Assembly: GCA_004321915.1 (NCBI GenBank)
Contig: SCQE01000041.1
Location: 37,191 to 101,190, forward strand
Direction of reading: 5' to 3'
Length of the DNA stretch: 64,000 nt
From: Nitrospirota bacterium
GTDB lineage: Bacteria > Nitrospirota > Thermodesulfovibrionia > Thermodesulfovibrionales > Dissulfurispiraceae
Shown here piece after piece: positions 48,994-57,181 of this stretch. The position numbers and the translations under genes were made by a program. Positions within the stretch are counted from its first letter, which is position 1; each line of letters opens with the position of its first letter. The notes under the pieces are model-generated. The model was not told the origin of the DNA and did no database searches. It saw only the letters and a program-made list of their open reading frames with translations.

Positions 48994-50907
48994 TCAATAA
49001 AGTTCTCCGAACTTCTTCTCGTCTATCTTCCCTTCAAGGAAAGCCTCAAGGGTTTTAGACTTCCTTTGAGATTTCATCTCATCCATCGCCTTGCTGAGCT
49101 GTTCAGCAGTTATAATCCCTTTTTCGAAGGCATCTTTCAATTTGCCCCTAGCTATCTCAACATCCATAACCTTAGCGCGCTCCCAGTTCCGTGTAACGGC
49201 AAAGTCTCCCCGGCCTGCAATCTGCGGGATCTGGTCCGCGCCTTTGAGCTTCTTGGCAGCCTTAGGCACATTTTCTTTGATATAGTCGGCAAGCTCCTCC
49301 ACCTTTACCCATGCGTCCTTGCCGCCTTTGCCCTTTAAGCCTTCTATCAGATAATGGCTGAATATGCCGCTTTTCAGCTCGCTATCGTCTTCCCACGACT
49401 GCTGGTTCGTAGCCGAAGATGTGACGATCACCTTGCCCGCCCCTTTAGGCTTCATCAATTCCGGGCTTACTATCATTCCGACAAGAGGCTTGCCTCCTTT
49501 GGGCACTATGGACTTTCCTCCTCCGCTAAAACACGAGTCGAGCGCAATAAAGACGCCTTTTGCGCTGGATGTATCCACAAGCTCCTGAAGGTAAGACACC
49601 TTTATCGCTGTTTCGTCCAATGCTTCAGGGTCTGTTATGACAACGTCGTTCGGTATCAAATATGCATCCACAAACTTGTCGCCCTTTGTGCGCGGGGCGC
49701 CGTGTCCCGAATAATATACATAAACAAAACCGTCCCAACTTTTTATCTTCCTCAAAGCGGTGACCATCTCGTTCCTTGTGGCCTTCTCGTTTAAAAGCAG
49801 GACTGTATTCTCTTTAGGCACACCGCCGTAACGCGGGTCTGTGAGAATATCGTAAACCTTGGCCGCGTCAGCCGATGCATAGTTCAAATTGGGGATCTCC
49901 TCCCTCCCTTTGTAATCGATACCGACAACAACGGCGTAGGTATCGGAGCGGAGAGGCGGCAGCTTGATATCAGGAGGAGCAGGAACAAACAACGGCTCCT
50001 CTTTTTTCAGGGGCCTTGCAACACCCGACTGCACAGCCCCCAGCTTTGCGGTCAAAAATATTGAGGCCCTGTCTCTGGAGATAAGCAGCAGGGCGTTCTC
50101 TTCGGCCCTTGATGAGGCAACAGCATTCTGTAAATCCTTTGGCATAGATATTTTAGTCCTGTTGAATTCTAAAATTATGTCTCCGCGCCTGATCCCGGCC
50201 TTATCTGCTGAAGAACCTTTCAAGACATCGGTGACCAAAGCGCCTTTGGCCTCGCTAAGCCCGAACTGCCTTGCGAGTTCTGCGGTAACCGGCTGTATCT
50301 GGACACCAAGGCCACCTCCTCCTGACTGAGCATCATAATCATAACCTGCAGTCTGAACTCCGCCGCCAAGCGCCACAGCAATGCCTTTGCCAGCCTTGTA
50401 ATCCGCCATCATCTGGTCGCGGATATCGGAAAGCAACTGGCTCAAGCTCGCATGGAACGACTCTCCGCCATATCCCCTTCTCATTGCAGAGCCCGTATAG
50501 TTAACACCTATGTCCCTGTTGTTTTTGTCCTTAACAGAAACTACCGTTTTATGTTCGGTCTTTGATTCCGAATGCTCAATTCGCATAAGCATATCGTACG
50601 ACCCTACATTGACCCGCGAAAATAAGCGCGATTTCGTCATGTCCTCCACTATCCGCTCGCACAAAGCCAGATTGTAGTTCATTATCGATTCTTCGGTATT
50701 CATCCACTCAAACCACAATTGTTTGTATTCAGGAGTAAAGTTGCACTCGGCCTCGATCCTGACCCCGGCATCGATATAATCGCGGGCGGTGACGGTGTTC
50801 CATATCATCCCGCTCTGGTACTCCTGTTTGGAAATGGTTATGCAGCCGGACAAGAACCCCAAACCAAAAATTATAAGAACCGCTAATCTAATAAACATAG
50901 CTTTCAC
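48994..50907 (-). CDS. Lipoprotein with PDZ and caspase-like (C14) domain
   Basis: A 637-residue exported protein. Lipobox LSGC places a lipidated cysteine at residue 22. A lipoprotein head spans ~30-195, a PDZ domain ~198-288 (GSSADKAGIRRGDIILEFNRT), and a peptidase C14 (orthocaspase) domain ~320-510 with the catalytic dyad H402 (YYSGHGAP) and C459 (ALDSCFSGGG). The last ~55 residues form a SHOCT-like helical tail (EKGIITAEQLSKAMDEM). Bacterial caspase-like proteins usually cleave after Arg/Lys. The C-terminal ~320 residues are closely similar to those of the lipoprotein at 53610-55253, with different heads. Confidence 0.87.
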   Translation of the reverse strand: MKAMFIRLAVLIIFGLGFLSGCITISKQEYQSGMIWNTVTARDYIDAGVRIEAECNFTPEYKQLWFEWMNTEESIMNYNLALCERIVEDMTKSRLFSRVNVGSYDMLMRIEHSESKTEHKTVVSVKDKNNRDIGVNYTGSAMRRGYGGESFHASLSQLLSDIRDQMMADYKAGKGIAVALGGGVQTAGYDYDAQSGGGGLGVQIQPVTAELARQFGLSEAKGALVTDVLKGSSADKAGIRRGDIILEFNRTKISMPKDLQNAVASSRAEENALLLISRDRASIFLTAKLGAVQSGVARPLKKEEPLFVPAPPDIKLPPLRSDTYAVVVGIDYKGREEIPNLNYASADAAKVYDILTDPRYGGVPKENTVLLLNEKATRNEMVTALRKIKSWDGFVYVYYSGHGAPRTKGDKFVDAYLIPNDVVITDPEALDETAIKVSYLQELVDTSSAKGVFIALDSCFSGGGKSIVPKGGKPLVGMIVSPELMKPKGAGKVIVTSSATNQQSWEDDSELKSGIFSHYLIEGLKGKGGKDAWVKVEELADYIKENVPKAAKKLKGADQIPQIAGRGDFAVTRNWERAKVMDVEIARGKLKDAFEKGIITAEQLSKAMDEMKSQRKSKTLEAFLEGKIDEKKFGELY

Positions 50908-50916
50908 CTCAAAAAT

Positions 50917-51261
50917 TTAACTTGTTGCTCCAAAGACAATCTTTAGCGCTGCTTTCGCTTTTTTCAGATCATCATCACTGATAACGCCTATTTTCCTGAC
51001 AAGACGCTCCTTCGAAACACACCTCACCTGAAATGTGTCTATTGCTGAAGTCTTGTCCAGTTTATTCAGGCTGTTCTTCGATATCTTCACCATCCATGGA
51101 ATCTCAGTATATTTATCTTTAAAGTCCGTAATAGGCACAACAACTTTTAGGGGCAGTGCGCCGATACTGTCATCGTTAAGAATAACGCAGGGCCTCGTTT
51201 TTTTTATCTCTGCACCGATGGTCGGATCAAGGTTTATAAGCCATATCTCTTTTTGCTTCAT
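50917..51261 (-). CDS. MazF/PemK-family toxin
   Basis: A 114-residue endoribonuclease-type toxin: IWLINLDPTIGAEIKKTRPCVILNDDS at the start and a final helix (DDDLKKAKAALKIVFG). It overlaps the antitoxin gene by four bases, the normal antitoxin-toxin order. Confidence 0.88.
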   Translation of the reverse strand: MKQKEIWLINLDPTIGAEIKKTRPCVILNDDSIGALPLKVVVPITDFKDKYTEIPWMVKISKNSLNKLDKTSAIDTFQVRCVSKERLVRKIGVISDDDLKKAKAALKIVFGATS

Positions 51262-51509
51262 CTAAACTCTTCCGAATCAAGGACTGTTAAAGCCGTCAAC
51301 TCCTTGTCCTTTTCATACTCGACAGACATCAGTTCAGCCGCTCGTCTCAGCTTTCTCTGCTTGTAGTCATGGACAAACTTCTCAAATGCCCTTTTAAAAA
51401 GCTCAGACTTTGAGACATGCAGCTCTTTTTTTAGCTCATCAATATCACCGGATATCTCTTGAGGAAGCGAAATAGTTATCCGTTCATAACCCTGCACAGC
51501 TTTCTGCAT
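51258..51509 (-). CDS. Ribbon-helix-helix antitoxin
   Basis: An 83-residue RHH/CopG-type protein (YERITISLPQEISGDIDELKKEL, then a second helix) with a charged C-terminal tail for toxin binding. It overlaps mazF by four bases. AAGGAG precedes the ATG, and an extended -10 promoter lies upstream, probably autoregulated. Confidence 0.85.
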   Translation of the reverse strand: MQKAVQGYERITISLPQEISGDIDELKKELHVSKSELFKRAFEKFVHDYKQRKLRRAAELMSVEYEKDKELTALTVLDSEEFR

Positions 51510-51535
51510 AAAATACTCCTTAATTATTTTCTTAA

Positions 51536-51544
51536 ATTATAGCA
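51536..51544 (-). promoter_or_regulatory. Extended -10 promoter of the toxin-antitoxin operon
   Basis: TGCTATAAT on the minus strand, about 30 bases ahead of the antitoxin ATG; no clear -35 is seen. Confidence 0.5.
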
Positions 51545-51571
51545 TAAAAAGAGAGGGGACTAAAGAGGCTG

Positions 51572-51605
51572 CTGGATACCCGCTCAACAGACCGCGAGAA
51601 TGACG
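51572..51605. repeat. REP-like intergenic repeat
   Basis: TGGATACCCGCTCAACAG then ACCGCGAGAATGACG resembles the common dispersed element built on CCCGCNNNNNNNNGCGGGAATGACG, with a partial inverted repeat. Confidence 0.35.
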
Positions 51606-51661
51606 AGGACAACAGAAATAACTCCCCTTCGCCCCCTCTTACTCTAAGAGTGGTAAAAAAC

Positions 51662-51688
51662 ATCCTCCCCTTAAACTAAGGGGAGGAT
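51662..51688. repeat. 12-bp perfect hairpin downstream of the broken caspase gene
   Basis: ATCCTCCCCTTA and its complement are separated by three bases (AAC). It lies just past the stop at 51711 and may act as a 3' hairpin or belong to a dispersed repeat family. Confidence 0.55.
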
Positions 51689-51710
51689 GGGAGGGGTTAT
51701 CTTTCCCAGA

Positions 51711-53581
51711 TCACCTTCGTGAACGCACGGCCACCACGTGCCTGACGTTGTAGGAGCCGTCACGGTCGCCGCTGGAGAAGCCACGGGAGGGACTGAACTC
51801 GGCGCCGTTGTGGAAGTGGAAAAGCCACGCGCTGGACGAACCGTCTAATTCCGATGTCCATACCCATTTATTACCTACGCCCAAAACAGGGTCCGCATTG
51901 CCGGACTCGGATCTATCATACAAGCTCTTCAGTTCCGATCTTGTCGGCAATCGCCCCCCCACCGGCAAGGCTTAAATTCTGTGCATATTTCTCTGCTTCA
52001 TAATGATTCATTGACCTGTCAGGAGCAGGCGCCCATTGAAGCCCGAGTTTAAAGTCCTCAATAACTCCACCCTCCAAACTGAATCTTTCACCTCTTGCCA
52101 GTCTTCTTTGCTTCTTTTCTTCTATGGTAATAATCTCGCCCTTGTCTTGCGCCAATCCGAATGCCGCCCCAAAGCCTTCTGTATCTCCTGTTTTACCGCC
52201 TTTGGCTTCCGGATAGTTTGCAATCATCGCATCCCACGCCGCATCCTTCATCTCTGCGCCGTACTTTGATGAAGCCACCTTTTGATATTTTTCCATATCA
52301 GCCTTAATCTGCGAGATGCGTTTGTCAGCCGCCTCTTTCTTTAACCGCTCAATCTCCTGCTGGCGCTTTCTATCTTCTGCCTCCCGCTGTCTGCGAAGCT
52401 CCTCAAGCCGCCTGTCCTGAGCCTCTTTCTGTTCAACCAACGCGACCATAGCGTCAAGACTGTCGCCCTTTCTTGCGGCAGATGTTCCAAGCCTTGCCTT
52501 CATCTCGGCTATCTGTTTGTCCAGAACAGCCATCTCCTGCTCTTTGCGCGCTATCTCTGCCTGCTCTTTCTGCTTGGCTAAAGCAGCCTGCTGTTCTGCC
52601 TTTTTCAGCCGGTCAAGCTCTTTCTGTTTTGCGGCTGAGCCGCTTGCAAGCTCATTTAACCGGCTTTCGTCTCTCAGAAACAACACCAGCTCGCCGCCGT
52701 CCTGTCCGCCAACCCCTTTTAAATCGCCGAACTGCGGCAGCTGCTCTGCATTTTTGGCTACACCTGAGCGAACTTCTGAGAATATCTCGGTCGGGATAAG
52801 GTACGCCTTAGCGTTGTTCTTCAGCGCTGAGACCAGGAAGTGCGAAAACACAGAGTTCCCGCCGAATCCTGCATCGGTAACAGGTTCAAGCCCGCCGGAA
52901 GTTATAGCCTGCCGAGATGAGCGGGTATAGGCTTTCTTTATTAATGCGTCTGTCACTTCAGGAAGCGTGCCGCGGCTGCCCCTGAAAAAGTCGCCCGAAA
53001 AGCAGGAGTCAGAAACCAGAAGCACATGCTTTGCCTTAATGACATCAACTTTCAGATAGTTCTTTATGTCGTGGTTTGAGAGCCATGCAGAGGGGTCGTC
53101 TATGCCGCTCTCAACCGGAACCCAGCTGCCTTCCTTTGTCATGCTGTCTATGTGGCCATGTCCTGCATAAAAAACAAACACCGAATCGTCAGGTTTTACT
53201 CTCTTGGCAAGGTCGCGGAATCCGGCGAGGATGTTCTTTCTGATTGCTTTGTCGTTATAGAGTTCGATGACGCGGGATGGATCAATATGGTAGCGCTGTA
53301 ACAGACTTTGCATCGTTCACAGCGGTGTTGAGTCTGTTCCAGTTCAGGTAGCTGTCTATGCCGATGGTGAACAGCCACAGGTCGCCTTTGACCGCCTCGC
53401 CTGTCGGGGCTTTCGGTTTAATCGCAACGCCGCGGGTTTCGGCGGCGCCAACAAAAGTAGCCGCTGCAAAAATAAGAATTACGGACAAAATACCTGCAAC
53501 AAGATTGCTTCCCCTTCGCTGCGCTCTGGGCTTCGGCTGATTTTCTCGCAATGACAAATTACCTATCCGCTTTTTCTGCAT
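51711..53581 (-). pseudogene. Caspase-like (C14) protein gene broken by two frameshifts
   Basis: Three overlapping frames make one product. 53581-53282: a signal region (VAGILSVILIFAAATFVGA) and the start of the C14 domain (LWLFTIGIDSYLNWNRL). 53313-51916: the rest of the caspase fold with the dyad in FYAGHGHIDS and VSDSCFSGD, and a long coiled coil of Q/E/K/R (KKAEQQAALAKQKEQAEIARKEQ). 51968-51711: a DUF1566/Lcl_C domain (GGRLPTRSELKSLYDRS, NVRHVVAVRSRR). The second break is at a run of seven C on the + strand (51954-51960); the first, near 53300, has no obvious repeat. Assembly errors or phase variation are alternatives to decay. AGGGGGG sits before the first ATG. Confidence 0.75.
53500..53557. 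repeat. REP-like repeat inside the 5' end of the caspase gene
   Basis: AAGATTGCTTCCCCTTCGCT and, 30 bases later, CTCGCAATGACAA match the ends of a widespread MAG-type element (GATTGCTTC...CTCGCAATGACA). Its reading as protein supplies NLSLRENQPKPRAQRRGSNL before the signal sequence. Confidence 0.5.
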
Positions 53582-53609
53582 TGTAATAATCCCCCCCTAA
53601 CCTTTTCCT

Positions 53610-55253
53610 TTAATACAACTCGCCGAATTTTTTTTCGTCTATCTTGCCTTCGAGGTAAGCCTCAAAGGTCTTGGATTTCTTCGGGGACTTCATTTCGTCC
53701 ATCGCTTTGCTTAGCTGTTCTGCGGTTATGATGCCCCTCTCAAATGCGTCCTTGAGCTTTTTCCGGGCTATCTCCACATCCATAACTTTGGCGCGTTCCC
53801 AATTCCTCGATACAGCAAAATCTCCTTTGCCGAGCATCTGAGGAGTCTGGTCTATTCCCTTCAATCGTCTCGCCGCTTTAGGCACATTGTCAGATATATA
53901 CTCTGCAAGTTCGTCGGCCTTTACCCACACATTTTTGCCTGCCTTGCCCCTCATGCCTTCAAGCAGGTAATGGCTGAATATCCCGCCCTTCAGCTCGCCT
54001 TCATCTTCCCAAGACTGCTGATTTACAGCGGATGACGTGATCACAAGCCTGCCCTCACCTTTAGGCTTCATCAACTCCGAAGCCACCATCATGCCTACCA
54101 AAGGCTTTCCGCCCTTGGGAACGATGGATTTGCCGCCGCCCGAAAAACATGCGTCAAGCGCAACCATCACACCTTTCGCGTTTGAAGCGTCAACAAGTTC
54201 CTGCAGGTACGACACCTTTATAGCTGTTTCCTCCATCGCCTCAGGATCGGTTATAACAACATCGTGGGGCACCAAAAAAGCGTCCATGAACTTATCGCCC
54301 TTTGTCTTTGGCGCGCCGTGGCCCGAGTAATAAACATATACAAAGCCGTCCCACGTCTTGATCCTCCTCAATGCGCCGATTATCTCGTTTCTGGTCGCCT
54401 TCTCGTTCAACAACAGTATGGCATTTTCCCTAGGCACACCGCCGTATCGGGGATCAGTGAGAGTATCATATACCTTTTGCGCGTCAAGGGATGCGAAACC
54501 TAAAGCGGGTATCTCCTGTCTGCCCTTATAATCTATGCCGATGACAACCGCAAACGCGTCACGGCGTGTCGGAGGAAGGCCCTCGGCCTGAACAGGGGAA
54601 GGCTCTCTTACAGCAACCCTTTCAGGAGGCTCCTGCTTTCGCGCATACTTCTGCAATTCAGGCCACCTTGTCAGGTCTATGGCCCATTCTTTTAACAGCG
54701 TGGCGATCGAAGCCGACATTCTCCTGCCGAATTCCTGCGTAAAGGCGTCCATACCGAAGACACGCTGCATATGGAAATCGGAGCGCTGGGAATCGCGCTG
54801 GGCCCTCCATATTTCCCTGCCGCCGACATCTATAAGCCGGAGATTGCCCTTTACGACATAATACTCGCTCGGAGAAATCGGGCAGGAGCCCTTTCTGCCC
54901 AAGCTGGTCATAGATGCCTCCAAAACAGCGTCATAACCTGCCGGCGGAGGCATGTTCCTTATCAGAGAAACCTTGTCAAATACCTGAGCGAAGGTGTCCA
55001 CCGCAGTTTCTTCGAATATATTTCCTAAGGGTGTAGGTTCTACATGTACGGATATGCATGGCCCCGGAAGGACCTCTGTGGTCATAAGACTTCTAGTTGA
55101 ATCAGGCACAAAAATGGCTACATTCATCGGTGTTTTCTGTGCGACCGGAACAATCGGGACCTCTTTTTTTAATGTAGGACTGATAGAGCAGGCATTCAGT
55201 ATAAGAATTGATATCAGTATGAGAAGTGTTTTAATGCCGTTCAGACGCTTCAT
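53610..55253 (-). CDS. Lipoprotein with caspase-like (C14) domain
   Basis: A 547-residue exported protein. Lipobox LNAC gives lipidated C22. A beta-rich head (~40-200) is unlike that of the gene at 48994-50907; the C14 domain (~230-420) has H312 (YYSGHGAP) and C369 (ALDACFSGGG), and the tail has the same SHOCT-like EKGIITAEQLSKAMDEM. The start at 55253 begins exactly at the signal peptide; an upstream in-frame codon is less likely. No PDZ domain. Probably arose by duplication of the caspase-tail module with the neighbour. Confidence 0.86.
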   Translation of the reverse strand: MKRLNGIKTLLILISILILNACSISPTLKKEVPIVPVAQKTPMNVAIFVPDSTRSLMTTEVLPGPCISVHVEPTPLGNIFEETAVDTFAQVFDKVSLIRNMPPPAGYDAVLEASMTSLGRKGSCPISPSEYYVVKGNLRLIDVGGREIWRAQRDSQRSDFHMQRVFGMDAFTQEFGRRMSASIATLLKEWAIDLTRWPELQKYARKQEPPERVAVREPSPVQAEGLPPTRRDAFAVVIGIDYKGRQEIPALGFASLDAQKVYDTLTDPRYGGVPRENAILLLNEKATRNEIIGALRRIKTWDGFVYVYYSGHGAPKTKGDKFMDAFLVPHDVVITDPEAMEETAIKVSYLQELVDASNAKGVMVALDACFSGGGKSIVPKGGKPLVGMMVASELMKPKGEGRLVITSSAVNQQSWEDEGELKGGIFSHYLLEGMRGKAGKNVWVKADELAEYISDNVPKAARRLKGIDQTPQMLGKGDFAVSRNWERAKVMDVEIARKKLKDAFERGIITAEQLSKAMDEMKSPKKSKTFEAYLEGKIDEKKFGELY

Positions 55254-55435
55254 GGCTGTATTTGTCCTCCCAGTATGCCTATATAACATATATATTAATA
55301 TATCAGATTCGGCGCTTTCTTACCAAACTGAAAATCATTGAGAAAGCAGCTGAAATTGAAATAACGAACGGCATGATGATATATTTAATAAGTTTACCGT
55401 ATTTATCATCCCCTAAAGCTTTGCCGGAGGTTTAA

Positions 55436-55807
55436 ATGTATGAGTTGACCATAGAGACAAGTTTTGCGTCCGCACACCAACTGAGGGGGTACAAAGGCAA
55501 GTGTGAAAACGTGCACGGCCACAACTGGCGTGTGCAACTGTCGGTAACAGCCGAAAAATTGAACGAAATAGACATCGCGATCGACTTTCACGATCTAAAA
55601 AAAATGGCCTATGAAATCATAGACCAACTGGACCATAAGATGCTCAACGAGGTCTTTCCGTTTACGGAAATCAACCCTTCATCCGAAAACATAGCGAAAT
55701 GGATATTCGAATCGATGAATAAAAAATTCCCGGACGACAACGTAAGGATGTCGAGCGTTACGGTTTGGGAATCGGATACGGCATCGGCAACCTACTACGA
55801 AGATTGA
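55436..55807 (+). CDS. queD: 6-carboxytetrahydropterin synthase (QueD)
   Basis: A 123-residue enzyme of the queuosine (7-deazaguanine) pathway. Zinc and catalytic residues: H in SFASAHQLRG, and CENVHGHNWRV with catalytic cysteine and two histidine ligands, then LDHKMLNE, and SVTVWESDTASATYY with the glutamate. GGAGG precedes the ATG. The IS element lies 40 bases downstream. Confidence 0.92.
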   Translation: MYELTIETSFASAHQLRGYKGKCENVHGHNWRVQLSVTAEKLNEIDIAIDFHDLKKMAYEIIDQLDHKMLNEVFPFTEINPSSENIAKWIFESMNKKFPDDNVRMSSVTVWESDTASATYYED

Positions 55808-55847
55808 AAGTCCGGCTGTGCAAAACAAATATGCCGGAACAGACATT

Positions 55848-57134
55848 TTAATGGATACCCACAACATATAGTGTTTGAGTTGCTCGAAAACATAGTGTTG
55901 GCTGAGCAGGCGGTTTGGGAAACAAATCCAGTCCGCCGCAATGAAAATAAATGGCGGTTCTATAATGGGAGCGATTACGAAAACCACAAGCCATCCGTTT
56001 AATTTTCTCAATCTTGCCGTTAATAGCCTCGCCCAAGGCGTTGGTAATACGATGCCGTGCGTAGGTAACAATATTATCTATATGAGCCTTAACCGTTTTG
56101 GCCGCCTTCTTAATAGGCTCAAGGCGCGAGTGCGTCGCCCAGAAATACCAGCGTTTGAAATAGCTTCTCATATAGGCCTCATACCGATAATCCCACAGAT
56201 GCCGAAGGTTCTCCTTTATAGCCCACGCCCGGCATATTTGAAGGTCTTTAGCTCGCAATGCCTCAAACTCTCCACGTCGCCACGATGGAATATTCTCTTG
56301 GCTCCACAGCCACAAATATCTGGTTCCCTTCAAAGTTTGTTCTCCGCACTCCGAAAGTTCGCTCTTTCTGACCTCATCCACCGCAGCCAGAACATGCTTC
56401 ATAACATGAAAACGATCAAAGACGATCTTCTTTTCCGCATCAGGCACATAAGCCTTAGTTGCCGCAATATAAGGATCCCACATGTCCATTGCTACGGCTT
56501 TAACTCCAGAGAGTTCGTCCTTGGTAAACTGCCGATAATAGCTTTCAAGACTTTCCTGTCCACGATCATCCCATACAAACTCAACAGTTCCTGCATCAAG
56601 GTCGTAAACGAGAGACTCGTATTTATGTCCCTTCGCAATGGACTTCTCATCCACTCCGATGCGACTTGGTATCCGATGCACCTTGCGTCCGCGACCACGA
56701 TTAACCGCTCGTTCCAGAGCATTCCAGCCTTTGTCCCAAGTCAATCCGCAAAGTCGAGCAGTAGCCTCGATGCTGCACTCTTGAGCAACACGAATGACCA
56801 GACTCTCAAATGCATGAGTCATATCAGAGCCGTTTTCACCAACTTCCGATTCTATCTGCTTAATTCCATGCATAGGACAGTTTACTCGCGGTGGCCGAAC
56901 ATGAATGTAGGTTTCCATCTGGCAGGTGTTCAAATGGCGATAAACCCGCTCAGGCGCATGATCATACATGCCGTAAAACTCTTGGCACTCCGGACATCTA
57001 ACACGTATGTCTTTCTCGTGATCCACATAAATGTCTATTCTCTGATCCGCCTCGTTCATGATTACCTCTTTCACAAACCAAGGCAGCTTGATTCCCAGTA
57101 TCTTTGTATAAAACGCTTTTTCGTCCATAAACAT
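55848..57134 (-). CDS. ISL3-family transposase
   Basis: A 428-residue transposase. An N-terminal zinc-binding region (VRCPECQEFYG, VNCPMHGIK), a helix-turn-helix-like part, and the DDE catalytic core: SRIGVDEKSIAKG, AVAMDMWDPYI, FHVMKHVLAAVDEVRK and the late helix region TNALGEAINGKIEKIKRMACGFRN. Intact and full length. It faces away from pmbA and toward queD. Confidence 0.92.
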   Translation of the reverse strand: MFMDEKAFYTKILGIKLPWFVKEVIMNEADQRIDIYVDHEKDIRVRCPECQEFYGMYDHAPERVYRHLNTCQMETYIHVRPPRVNCPMHGIKQIESEVGENGSDMTHAFESLVIRVAQECSIEATARLCGLTWDKGWNALERAVNRGRGRKVHRIPSRIGVDEKSIAKGHKYESLVYDLDAGTVEFVWDDRGQESLESYYRQFTKDELSGVKAVAMDMWDPYIAATKAYVPDAEKKIVFDRFHVMKHVLAAVDEVRKSELSECGEQTLKGTRYLWLWSQENIPSWRRGEFEALRAKDLQICRAWAIKENLRHLWDYRYEAYMRSYFKRWYFWATHSRLEPIKKAAKTVKAHIDNIVTYARHRITNALGEAINGKIEKIKRMACGFRNRSHYRTAIYFHCGGLDLFPKPPAQPTLCFRATQTLYVVGIH

Positions 57135-57170
57135 AGAATACTCAAACCACTATGTATTGTATAGACCCAT
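55851..57170. mobile_element. ISL3-family insertion sequence
   Basis: Imperfect terminal inverted repeats are seen at 55851-55880 and 57140-57170 (shared ATGG, ACAA, ATAGTG and TTTGAGT). No clear 8-bp target duplication is found at these edges. The right end is about 11 bases before the start of the pmbA/tldE gene. Confidence 0.7.
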
Positions 57171-57181
57171 TAGGAAGCCGG

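Noticed and set aside
55941..57164. A 407-residue open frame antisense to the transposase
   Set aside because: The transposase on the other strand has a full set of ISL3 motifs; the antisense product has none.
55842..57178. Target-site duplication for the ISL3 element
   Set aside because: Flanking bases (ending CATTTTA on the left, starting TAGGAAG on the right) do not match, so no duplication is claimed.
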